From the NCBI GenBank assembly GCA_034433615.1, contig DAOUAJ010000360.1, positions 1-19,077 of the forward strand: a DNA stretch of 19,077 nt, in the 5' to 3' direction. Shown piece by piece: positions 6,489 to 12,798 of this stretch (the stretch's first letter is position 1; every line of letters starts with the position of its first letter). This stretch comes from DAOUAJ01 sp034433615. GTDB taxonomy: Bacteria; Chloroflexota; Anaerolineae; DUEN01. The translations under genes and the position numbers were made by a program. Under the pieces are notes generated by a model, which was given only the letters and a program-made list of their open reading frames with translations, searched no databases and was not told the origin of the DNA.

Positions 6489-6571
6489 TGCCTAAGACGT
6501 GATGGCAGCGGCTTCACGTATTACGCATTTACGCATTACGTTTTAGGTTGGATCACGTATTCACACAAGGA
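6489..6571. repeat. Degenerate ACGCATTACG repeat spacer
   Basis: Units of the type CACGTATTACGCATTTACGC recur in both orientations, and CCTAAGACGTGA near the start pairs with TCACGT and TTTTAGG further on. This is the same kind of degenerate hairpin spacer as elsewhere in the window, built of another unit. It separates csoR from copZ without any promoter I can recognise. Confidence 0.55.
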
Positions 6572-6581
6572 GCGTAATCTC

Positions 6582-6791
6582 ATGGCAACCAGAACCTTTC
6601 GAGTTCCGAACATCAGTTGCGGTCACTGCGTGATGACGATCCAGCGGGAAGTGGGGGAGCTGGCGGGCGTCACCGCGGTAAAGGCCGACCTGGCCAGCAA
6701 GATGGTCACCGTCGAGTGGAAGGAGCCGCCCGCGAGCTGGACCGCCATCAGGGCGTTGCTGGAAGAGATCAACTACCCGCCGGAGAATTAG
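6582..6791 (+). CDS. copZ: CopZ-like copper chaperone (HMA domain)
   Basis: The 69-residue single heavy-metal-associated domain has the Cu(I) site in NISCGHCVMTI (Cys13, Cys16). It has the beta-alpha-beta-beta-alpha-beta length of the family and an end IRALLEEINYPPEN as in CopZ proteins. It carries Cu(I) in the cytosol to CopA. The metal loop begins with Ile rather than the more common Met, which is also seen in chaperones. AAGGAG lies about 9 bases before ATG. It lies between csoR and copA, on the same strand. Confidence 0.92.
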   Translation: MATRTFRVPNISCGHCVMTIQREVGELAGVTAVKADLASKMVTVEWKEPPASWTAIRALLEEINYPPEN

Positions 6792-6796
6792 GCAAT

Positions 6797-6911
6797 GAGG
6801 GACGAGTAACGAGTAACGAGGGACGGGAAGCGAGTGATCGCGTTACCCGTCACCCGCCACTCGTCCCACGCACCACGGAACACGCAATACGGACCACGCA
6901 ATACGCAGTAC
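6797..6911. repeat. Degenerate ACGAGTA / CACGCAATACG repeat spacer
   Basis: Left half: tandem 7-bp units (GACGAGTAACGAGTAACGAG). Right half: tandem units like CACGCAATACGGAC. Between them, ACTCGTCCCACG mirrors part of the left arm. No gene and no promoter are seen. It separates copZ from copA, and copA has only a weak ribosome site just downstream. Confidence 0.55.
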
Positions 6912-6927
6912 GTTTCATGGGTATCCT

Positions 6928-9432
6928 ATGGCTCAAAAGCAAGTTATGTTGCCCATCACGGGCATGCACTGCGCGAACTGCTCCGCCACCATTGAGCGCA
7001 ATCTGAAGAGGCTGAACGGTGTGGCCGAAGCCAACGTCAATTACGCCAGCGAGCAGGCGACGGTCATCTTCGACCCGTCGGTACTGGGCGAGGACGCCAT
7101 CATCGGCAAAATTAAGGACGTAGGCTACGGGGTAGCCACGGCCAGGATTGAGCTGCCCATCACCGGCATGACCTGCGCCAACTGCGCGGCGACCATCGAG
7201 CGGACACTCACCAGGAAGGTGCCGGGCGTGGTCGCTGCGGCCGTCAACCTGGCCACGGAGAAGGCGATGGTGGAGTACGTTCCCGGCCTGACCTCACGCG
7301 CTGACCTGGTAGCGGCCATCGAGAAGGCCGGCTACGGCGTGGTCGAGGCCGCTGCCGGTCAACTGGAAGATGCCGAACAGGCCGCCCGCCAGGCGGAAAT
7401 CCGTGACCAGAGCCGCAAGTTCTGGGCGGGCGTCGCCTTCTCGCTCCCTCTCTTTCTCCTGGCGATGGCCCGCGATTTCGGCCTGCTGGGGATGTGGGGG
7501 CACTCGCCCTGGCTGAACTGGTTGATGTTCGCATTGGCCGCACCGGTGCAGTTCTACGTCGGTTGGGACTACTACACGGGCGGTTGGAAGGCGCTGCGCA
7601 ACGGCTCGGCCAACATGGACGTGCTGATCGCGATGGGCTCCTCGGCCGCCTTCTTCTACAGCCTCTCCGTCACCATCGCCCTGACGCTGGGGAGTGCTGC
7701 CCTCGGTGAGCACGTCTACTTTGAGACGGCAGCGGTCATCATCACCCTGATCAAGCTGGGCAAGCTGCTGGAGGCCCGCGCCAAAGGGCAGACCAGCGCG
7801 GCCATCAAGAAGCTGATGGGGCTGCGCGCTAAGACTGCTCGTGTGGTGCGGGACGGCGTCGAGGCCGACATCCCCATCGAGCAGGTGAGGGTGGGCGACG
7901 TGGTCATCGTGCGGCCGGGGGAGAAGATCCCGGTGGACGGCATCGTCCTCGAAGGGCACTCGGCGGTGGATGAGAGCATGCTCACCGGCGAGAGCCTGCC
8001 GGTGGACAAGAAGCCAGGCGACCAGGTGATCGGGGCGACCCTCAACAAGCAGGGGATGCTCAAATTCGAGGCGACCAAAGTCGGCGCCGAGACGGCCCTG
8101 GCGCAGATTATCCGGCTGGTGCAGGAGGCCCAGGGGAGCAAGGCCCCCATCCAGCGCCTGGCCGACCAGGTGTCAAGCGTCTTCGTGCCCGTCGTCATCG
8201 GCATCGCTATCATCACATTGCTGGCCTGGTGGTTAGGGGTGGGCGCGGGGTTCACGCCAGCGATGATCCGCATGGTGGCGGTGCTGGTCATTGCCTGCCC
8301 CTGCGCGCTGGGGCTGGCCACGCCCACGGCGATCATGGTCGGCACCGGCAAAGGAGCTGAGCACGGCATCCTCTTTAAGAGCAGCGAAGCCCTGGAGCGC
8401 GCCCATTCCCTCAAAGTAGTCGTGCTCGATAAGACAGGGACGATCACCAAAGGGGAGCCGGAGGTCACGGATGTGGTGATGGCGGATTTCGGATTTCGGA
8501 CTTCGGATTTGACTTCTGCACAATCCGCAATTCGCAATCCGCAATCCGCAATTCTCTGGTTGGCCGCGTCGGCTGAGCGGGGGAGCGAGCACCCGCTGGG
8601 CGAGGCCATCGTGCGAGCGGCGCAGGCGCGTGGGTTGCCGCTGGTTGAGCCGGCTCGCTTTGAGGCGGTGGCCGGGCGGGGCGTCATCGCCGAGGTGGAT
8701 GGCCACCACGTTGCCGTGGGTAACCTCAAGATGATGACCGAACGTTCCTTCCACCTCAATGGGTTGGAGGCTGAGGCTCAACATTTGCAAGCGGAGGCCA
8801 AGACGGCGATGTGGGTAGCAGCGAACGGGGAAGCGGTCGGCCTGATCGCCGTGGCCGACACCGTCAAGCCGGGCTCCAAAGAGGCTGTGACCCAGATGCA
8901 CCGATTGGGCCTGCAGGTAGTGATGATCACCGGCGACAACCGGGCGACGGCTGAGGCCATCGCCAGGGAGGTGGGGATTGATCGCGTGCTGGCCGAGGTG
9001 CTGCCCGGCGACAAGGCGGCTGAGATCAAGAAGCTGCAGACGGAAGGGATCGGTCTGGTGGCGATGGTCGGCGATGGCATCAACGATGCGCCGGCGCTGG
9101 CCCAGGCTGACGTCGGCATCGCCATTGGCACCGGCACCGACGTGGCGATGGAGTCGGCCGGCGTCACCCTGATGCGGGGCGATCTGCGCTCAGTGCCTCA
9201 GGCTATTGCCCTGAGCAAGGTGACCATGCGCACCATCAAGCAGAACCTGTTCTGGGCCTTCTTCTACAACATCCTTTTGATCCCGGTGGCCATGGGCGCG
9301 CTTTACCCGTTGACCTTCCTGCCAATGATGCTACGGGCGCTGCACCCGGTGCTGGCGGCCTTCGCGATGGCTTTCAGCAGCGTGACCGTCGTCACCAACA
9401 GCCTGCGGCTGCGGCGTGTGCGATTAGAGTGA
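6928..9432 (+). CDS. copA: Copper-exporting P1B-type ATPase CopA
   Basis: The 834-residue membrane pump drives Cu(I) out of the cytosol with ATP. Two N-terminal HMA domains carry Cys15/Cys18 (GMHCANC) and Cys83/Cys86 (GMTCANC). Eight membrane segments follow from about 165, with the actuator TGES at 353-356, the Cu site CPC at 457-459 in segment 6, phospho-Asp501 in DKTGT, HP at 555-556, and GDGINDAP at 715-722. Tyr780-Asn781 and the Met-x2-Ser-Ser set (814-818) complete the P1B-1 metal site. Oddity: residues about 519-542, in the ATP-binding domain loop before LWLAASAERGSEHPL, are encoded by an in-frame copy of the local hairpin repeat. ATG 6928 has no clear Shine-Dalgarno site. Third gene of the copper operon. 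Confidence 0.97.
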   Translation: MAQKQVMLPITGMHCANCSATIERNLKRLNGVAEANVNYASEQATVIFDPSVLGEDAIIGKIKDVGYGVATARIELPITGMTCANCAATIERTLTRKVPGVVAAAVNLATEKAMVEYVPGLTSRADLVAAIEKAGYGVVEAAAGQLEDAEQAARQAEIRDQSRKFWAGVAFSLPLFLLAMARDFGLLGMWGHSPWLNWLMFALAAPVQFYVGWDYYTGGWKALRNGSANMDVLIAMGSSAAFFYSLSVTIALTLGSAALGEHVYFETAAVIITLIKLGKLLEARAKGQTSAAIKKLMGLRAKTARVVRDGVEADIPIEQVRVGDVVIVRPGEKIPVDGIVLEGHSAVDESMLTGESLPVDKKPGDQVIGATLNKQGMLKFEATKVGAETALAQIIRLVQEAQGSKAPIQRLADQVSSVFVPVVIGIAIITLLAWWLGVGAGFTPAMIRMVAVLVIACPCALGLATPTAIMVGTGKGAEHGILFKSSEALERAHSLKVVVLDKTGTITKGEPEVTDVVMADFGFRTSDLTSAQSAIRNPQSAILWLAASAERGSEHPLGEAIVRAAQARGLPLVEPARFEAVAGRGVIAEVDGHHVAVGNLKMMTERSFHLNGLEAEAQHLQAEAKTAMWVAANGEAVGLIAVADTVKPGSKEAVTQMHRLGLQVVMITGDNRATAEAIAREVGIDRVLAEVLPGDKAAEIKKLQTEGIGLVAMVGDGINDAPALAQADVGIAIGTGTDVAMESAGVTLMRGDLRSVPQAIALSKVTMRTIKQNLFWAFFYNILLIPVAMGALYPLTFLPMMLRALHPVLAAFAMAFSSVTVVTNSLRLRRVRLE
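8483..8554. repeat. Hairpin repeat inserted in frame inside copA
   Basis: Tandem CGGATTT units (8483-8511) face tandem GCAATCC units (8521-8554), which are roughly reverse-complementary. The structure equals that of the intergenic repeats at 2110, 4189, 4611 and 5339. It adds about 24 low-complexity residues (FGFRTSDL...SAIRNPQSAI) to the nucleotide-binding domain without breaking the frame. Confidence 0.8.
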
Positions 9433-9446
9433 TCGGAGGGAACCTG

Positions 9447-9680
9447 ATGACGGCTAAAAGAATCTTGGTTTACACCCAGCCCGGCTGAATGTTCTGCGGC
9501 AAAGTGAAAGAGTTGCTTTCACAACGGGGAATCAATTTCACCGAACGAGATGTCTCACAAGATGAGCAGGCACTCAGCGAGCTAGAGAGGCTGGGCGTGA
9601 TGACCACGCCAGTCACGGTGATTGGCGATGAGCTCGTGATCGGCTTTGACCGAGCGAAGTTGGAGCGATTGTTATCATGA
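9447..9680 (+). CDS. Predicted selenocysteine-containing glutaredoxin-like protein (UxxC)
   Basis: One frame runs from ATG 9447 (GGAGG 7 bases upstream) to TGA 9678-9680 and has a single internal TGA at 9486-9488. Reading it as selenocysteine gives 77 residues: MTAKRILVYTQPG-U-MFC, with Sec14 and Cys17 in place of the CxxC of NrdH/glutaredoxin-like proteins, then an uninterrupted thioredoxin fold with the cis-Pro motif MTTPVTVIGDE and GFDRAKLERLL. A 7-bp perfect hairpin lies 3' of the UGA in SECIS position. The final ATGA overlaps the DUF3105 gene and copA ends 14 bases upstream, so it is in the copper operon. Likely role: cytosolic thiol-disulfide exchange, perhaps under copper stress (inferred). 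Alternative: a single TGC/TGT to TGA change; the hairpin and intact frame argue against it. Ordinary gene callers would start at ATG 9489 and lose the active site. Confidence 0.8.
9492..9531 (+). promoter_or_regulatory. Candidate bacterial SECIS element
   Basis: The upper stem GTGAAAG (9504-9510) pairs perfectly with CTTTCAC (9516-9522) around the loop AGTTG. A lower stem is possible from TTCT (9492-9495) with GGAA (9528-9531), plus CG with CG (9497-9498 and 9525-9526), separated from it by an internal loop. The apical loop starts 22 bases after the UGA and has G at its second position. From memory of the bacterial SECIS rules, both fit (loop within roughly 16-37 bases, G among the first two loop bases). 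It would bind SelB. Confidence 0.7.
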
Positions 9681-10273
9681 AGAGCCAGGTTACCGCAGGT
9701 CAGCAAGCCCGATCGAGGCGGAGAGTGATTCGGGCGGAGCGCATGGCCCGACAAAGGCGGCGGCGATTGATGGGGATCGGCGGCGGTGTGTTAGCGCTGG
9801 CGCTGGTGGTCGTTGGGGTAGTGCTGGCAGCCCGGCAGGCCAGCCAGCCAATTCCGGGAGAAAGCGTACCTATCCAGGGACAGCAGCACGTTGCCCCCGG
9901 CGAGATGCATCCGCCCTACAATTCCGACCCCCCCACCTCCGGCTGGCATTACGATACCCCCCTGGACGCCGGTTTTTACGAACAGCCGGCACCGGATGAG
10001 CAACTGGTTCACAACCTGGAGCACGGGCACGTCGTCATCGCCTACGATTGCTCCAGGCTGGCCGATTGTGAGGGGGCGAAAGAGCAGTTGCGCGGCATCG
10101 TGAAGCGCTTCAACGGCTGGAAGGTGACGGTCGTCCCTCGTCAAAACGCCGATGCCGCGATCGCGTTGACGGCCTGGGGGCGTATTGACAAGCTCGATCG
10201 CTTTGACGAGAAACGGATCGTGGCCTTTGTGAACGCCTGGCGGGATCGGGGGCCGGAGAAGACGAAAGAGTAA
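9677..10273 (+). CDS. Membrane-anchored DUF3105 protein
   Basis: The 198 residues begin with a basic cytosolic tail (RRRVIRAERMARQRRRRL), then one membrane segment (about 33-53), then an outward-facing DUF3105 domain. The domain carries the family's marks: PPYNSDPPTSGWHYD, GFYEQP, LVHNLEHGHVVIAYDC and, near the end, LTAWGR. The family's function is not established. The conserved His residues (HNLEHGH) and two Cys residues (YDCSRLADC) could bind a metal such as copper, which fits the operon but is inferred. The ATG overlaps the stop of the selenoglutaredoxin (ATGA). It is the last gene before a terminator-like hairpin at 10306. Confidence 0.87.
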   Translation: MKSQVTAGQQARSRRRVIRAERMARQRRRRLMGIGGGVLALALVVVGVVLAARQASQPIPGESVPIQGQQHVAPGEMHPPYNSDPPTSGWHYDTPLDAGFYEQPAPDEQLVHNLEHGHVVIAYDCSRLADCEGAKEQLRGIVKRFNGWKVTVVPRQNADAAIALTAWGRIDKLDRFDEKRIVAFVNAWRDRGPEKTKE

Positions 10274-10305
10274 GACCTGGCCGGGGATCGCCTGCTACAG
10301 ATTTG

Positions 10306-10333
10306 AAGGCGGGGGATGCGGGCCGCCTTTATA
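10306..10333 (+). terminator. Terminator-like hairpin after the copper operon
   Basis: AAGGCGG (10306-10312) pairs with CCGCCTT (10323-10329) around a 10-base loop, followed by TATAAAT. The T-run is short. It lies between the convergent copper operon and the ttcA-like gene and reaches the latter's stop codon. Confidence 0.5.
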
Positions 10334-11054
10334 AATGAAGGCGGAGTGCCAGCCGGCACAGGTGCAGTCGGGCGTGGGGGAAGGTCAGGGAGGCTAAACC
10401 TAACAGGCTGGCCGTCTTTTCCCGTTCGCTGTGCTGGCCACGCGGGCAGGTTGGCGGCGGTGGTGGGAATCCGCCCTCGCGCGCGAACCGACGCAACTCC
10501 TTCTCCGGCACGTAAATCAGTGGACGGATCAGCCGCAGCCGACCGTCGAAATAACTCGCGCAGGGGTGCATGCCATCAATGCGTCCGTGCTTGAGCAGGT
10601 TGAGCAACACGGTCTCAGCTAGGTCATCGGCGTGGTGGCCCAGCGCGACGACGTTACACCCCAGCCGATCGGCGGTGAGGAAGAGCTGCTTACGGCGGTT
10701 CCAGGTGCATCGCTGACAGTTCATCGGCAACGGCTCGTTGGGAGGCAGATCGAAGTCCTCGATCACGAAAGGGATGCCAGACCCGGCCAGCCAGGTCTCA
10801 AGGGGAATATGAGGTGGACAGGGGCCGCGCGCATCGCCGCGGATGTGGATTGCAACCAGATCGTAGCGCTCGCGCGCCCGGCGTCGGCGGACGTCGAGGA
10901 GGCGAAGCAGGCTCAGGCTGTCTTTCCCGCCGGACACAGCCACCGCCACCCGATCCTTATCCTGGATCATAGCATAGTCACGAATGGCCTGGTTGACCGG
11001 CTTCAACAAGAAAAAGGCCAGGCGTTCCGCCCGGCGTGCCTCCACCTTATTCAT
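10329..11054 (-). CDS. ttcA: TtcA-like tRNA 2-thiolation protein (PP-loop ATPase)
   Basis: The 241-residue N-type ATP pyrophosphatase has a P-loop VSGGKDSLSLL (SGGKDS 41-46), the signature LGHHADDLAETVLLNLL (138-154), and three Cys expected to hold a [4Fe-4S] cluster: Cys113 and Cys116 (NCQRC), and Cys203 (CPRGQHSERE). TtcA adenylates cytidine 32 of tRNA and puts in sulfur; closely related proteins act on other positions, so the exact tRNA site is uncertain. The ATG overlaps the end of the small membrane protein gene by 8 bases, so the two are co-expressed. The C-terminal TFPHAR segment is normal for the family. Confidence 0.85.
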   Translation of the reverse strand: MNKVEARRAERLAFFLLKPVNQAIRDYAMIQDKDRVAVAVSGGKDSLSLLRLLDVRRRRARERYDLVAIHIRGDARGPCPPHIPLETWLAGSGIPFVIEDFDLPPNEPLPMNCQRCTWNRRKQLFLTADRLGCNVVALGHHADDLAETVLLNLLKHGRIDGMHPCASYFDGRLRLIRPLIYVPEKELRRFAREGGFPPPPPTCPRGQHSEREKTASLLGLASLTFPHARLHLCRLALRLHL

Positions 11055-11289
11055 CCCGGTTCGCCCATCGCTCCATCAATGTCAGGACCCCCCACAGTAG
11101 CAGGATCACCCCCGCGCCCACGGCCAGGCAGCTCAATCCCAGGATAAGCGCCCCGCCGCCGTAAATCAGGCCGATCAGCCCGCCACCGACAACCAGCAGC
11201 AGTGCGATGACCCAGAACAGCAGATTGCGCTCCAGGCGGCGCCGCAGCGCTCGATAGTCGGTCGGTTCCTGAGGCGGCTCCGGCATCAT
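11047..11289 (-). CDS. Small two-helix membrane protein
   Basis: The 80 residues have a charged N-terminus (about 1-22), then two hydrophobic segments of about 20 residues (about 23-45 and 48-69) joined by a tight Gly-rich turn, and a short charged tail RWANRDE. I do not recognise a family. The frame ends 8 bases inside the ttcA-like gene, the overlap typical of translational coupling. Two ATG codons stand in tandem at the start with GGAG just upstream. A link to tRNA modification is only suggested by the coupling. Confidence 0.7.
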   Translation of the reverse strand: MMPEPPQEPTDYRALRRRLERNLLFWVIALLLVVGGGLIGLIYGGGALILGLSCLAVGAGVILLLWGVLTLMERWANRDE

Positions 11290-11346
11290 CTCGCTCCGCT
11301 CGCTATGCTCACAGCGTTCACAGCCACGAAGTGACCCTCACTCTTC

Positions 11347-11955
11347 TCACTCCCAAAGTCGCTGCAACTCTAAAACAAACCCTGGTAAGACTGGATCCCC
11401 TGAGATCGTTTTGGGATTATCTAGACAACTGACTTCGGCTGATGGGCGATAAATGTAGACCCTTCTCTCCACAGGATCTATCAGCCAACCAACTTGCGCA
11501 CCATTGTCCACATACTCTTGCATTTTCGCATGCAGGGTATCCAGGGCATCTGACCGTGAGCGAATTTCAACCACAAAGTCCGGACATAGAGGAGGAAACT
11601 CTTCTTTCTCCTTTTCTGTCAGCGCCTCCCAACGGGAGCGTTTAACCCAGGCAAGGTCTGGCGAACGCTTCGCACCATTAGGGAGGGTAAAGCCCGTGGA
11701 AGAATCAAAGCCAATACCAGTACCATCTGCCTCAACCCAGGCGTAAAAAAGCCCCGTCAGGGTGAAATTGATCCTTCCAGTTTGTCCACCGGTAGGTGGC
11801 ATAATGATGAGGTCTCCTTCGCTGGTACGCTCAATACGCCAATCTCGATTCAACTGGCAAAACTCGAAGAAATCATGGCCATCCATCTTCTGTAAGAGGG
11901 GTCCGAGGTGAAGGATAAGGGGTTGGACTTCAATTAAAGTTCGCTCTGTGCTCAT
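11347..11955 (-). CDS. Uma2 family (DUF820) endonuclease-like protein
   Basis: The 202 residues carry the PD-(D/E)xK nuclease fold of the Uma2 family. KRSPDLAWV gives Asp100, CPDFVVEIRSRSD gives Glu130, and LHAKMQEYVDNGAQVGWLIDP contains Lys144 and the usual YxxxGxxxxWLIDP. The last motif's acid is followed by Ile-Arg instead of the common Val-Leu/Ser. The family is very numerous in Chloroflexota and cyanobacteria and its biological role is not settled. The frame is open 72 codons further upstream, but family start and promoter (12032-12060) point to ATG 11953-11955, with only a weak ribosome site. It is a single gene with its own promoter. Confidence 0.85.
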   Translation of the reverse strand: MSTERTLIEVQPLILHLGPLLQKMDGHDFFEFCQLNRDWRIERTSEGDLIIMPPTGGQTGRINFTLTGLFYAWVEADGTGIGFDSSTGFTLPNGAKRSPDLAWVKRSRWEALTEKEKEEFPPLCPDFVVEIRSRSDALDTLHAKMQEYVDNGAQVGWLIDPVERRVYIYRPSAEVSCLDNPKTISGDPVLPGFVLELQRLWE

Positions 11956-12031
11956 GGGTTCCCACTTGTATTCCCTGAGTTTACGGACAGTGTAATTACC
12001 ATTGTCCACAACGGCCAACTTGTCCCTGAGC

Positions 12032-12060
12032 AATATACAGCAAGTTGAGTGATAGGTCAA
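12032..12060 (-). promoter_or_regulatory. Promoter of the Uma2 gene
   Basis: Minus strand: TTGACC (12060-12055), a 17-bp spacer, TATATT (12037-12032). RNA from about 12025 would have a 70-base leader with a GGACA/TGTCC inverted repeat. This supports the short form of the Uma2 gene. Confidence 0.6.
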
Positions 12061-12169
12061 TCGCACCTCCACCTCTCTTTTAACCTCAACGTGCTGCGGC
12101 CCCTCTATCTGCCTCCATTGCTGAGGTCGGCAGACGACACGGTTGAAACCGCGACAACCCTGGAGAAAC

Positions 12170-12208
12170 AAAAAAGGCCGGCACTCAGAATGGATCTGAC
12201 CTCCGGCC
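12170..12208 (-). terminator. Intrinsic terminator after the DUF35 gene
   Basis: On the minus strand GGCCGG (12208-12203) pairs with CCGGCC (12181-12176), the loop holds a second stem TCAGA/TCTGA, and a run of six T follows (12175-12170). It ends the thiolase-DUF35 transcript. Confidence 0.85.
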
Positions 12209-12249
12209 CTCCACGTTTTTGAAAGCGAGAGGACGAAACTTCTACAAGC

Positions 12250-12651
12250 TCAGTGCATTGTCGGACGCGGACGAAACTTGTAACCGTACAGGATTTGCCC
12301 CTCCGGGCCTTCCTCCGTCAGCTTGCGTGTCACCATCTCCACCGGCATACCGATCTGGACCTCGTCTGGGCGCACGTCGGTAAGCTGCGCAGTCACCATT
12401 GGCCCTTCCTCCAACTTCACTAACGCCACCGTGTAAGGCACATACGCCTCGTAACCCTGCGGAGCATCGTACATGGTGGAATAGGAGAAGACCTCGCCTT
12501 GCCCGCTCAGGACGTAAGGCGTCTGTGCTGACTCCGCGCAATGGGGACAGGTATCACGCGGCGGAAACAGAAGGTGACCGCATGTCTGGCAGATTTCACC
12601 CACCAGGCGATAACGTTGCTGCCGTACTCGCCAGTCACGTGCTACGTGCAT
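12250..12651 (-). CDS. DUF35 OB-fold zinc-ribbon protein, partner of the thiolase
   Basis: The 133 residues have a zinc ribbon with Cys21-x2-Cys24 and Cys35-x2-Cys38 (CQTC, CPHC), followed by an OB fold with GEVFSYSTMY, YTVALVKLEEGP and GMPVEMV. In archaea this protein scaffolds a complex of acetoacetyl-CoA thiolase and HMG-CoA synthase and channels acetoacetyl-CoA. The same gene trio is present here, so the same role is likely. Start taken at ATG 12649-12651 (MHVARDWR), the usual N-terminus of the family; an ATG six bases earlier, at 12660, lies very close to the AAGGAGG site. It follows the thiolase gene on the same strand. Confidence 0.9.
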   Translation of the reverse strand: MHVARDWRVRQQRYRLVGEICQTCGHLLFPPRDTCPHCAESAQTPYVLSGQGEVFSYSTMYDAPQGYEAYVPYTVALVKLEEGPMVTAQLTDVRPDEVQIGMPVEMVTRKLTEEGPEGQILYGYKFRPRPTMH

Positions 12652-12768
12652 GATGACCATACCCTCCTTGAATGGCAAACTGGGCTCATTTTACCCTCGA
12701 CCTGCTCTCATGAGCTACCAATTTGCCCGACATCTCGCTCGCTATCCACATCTGATAGCTTTTGACAG

Positions 12769-12798
12769 CGTCTCAAACCTTGAAGCGGGTTTGAGACG
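12769..12798. terminator. Perfect 11-bp hairpin right after the thiolase gene
   Basis: CGTCTCAAACC (12769-12779) pairs with GGTTTGAGACG (12788-12798) around 8 bases, directly abutting the thiolase stop codon. No T-run follows on the minus strand, so it may be an attenuating or mRNA-stabilising hairpin rather than a full terminator. It would set thiolase and DUF35 levels apart. Confidence 0.55.

Noticed and set aside
7294..9167. Several long minus-strand frames inside copA
   Set aside because: High GC leaves open frames opposite copA; products are rich in Arg, Pro and Ser with no domain.
9489..9680. A 63-aa protein starting at the ATG right after TGA 9486-9488
   Set aside because: It has no ribosome site of its own, lacks the first strand of the fold, and the upstream part with GGAGG and ATG 9447 is in the same frame.
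11956..12171. N-terminal extension of the Uma2 protein by 72 residues
   Set aside because: A TTGACC-17-TATATT promoter lies inside it, the family starts at the MSTERTLIE Met, and the extra residues match nothing.
12242..12541. A minus-strand 99-aa frame overlapping DUF35
   Set aside because: Shadow frame without motif; DUF35 has zinc ribbon and family start.
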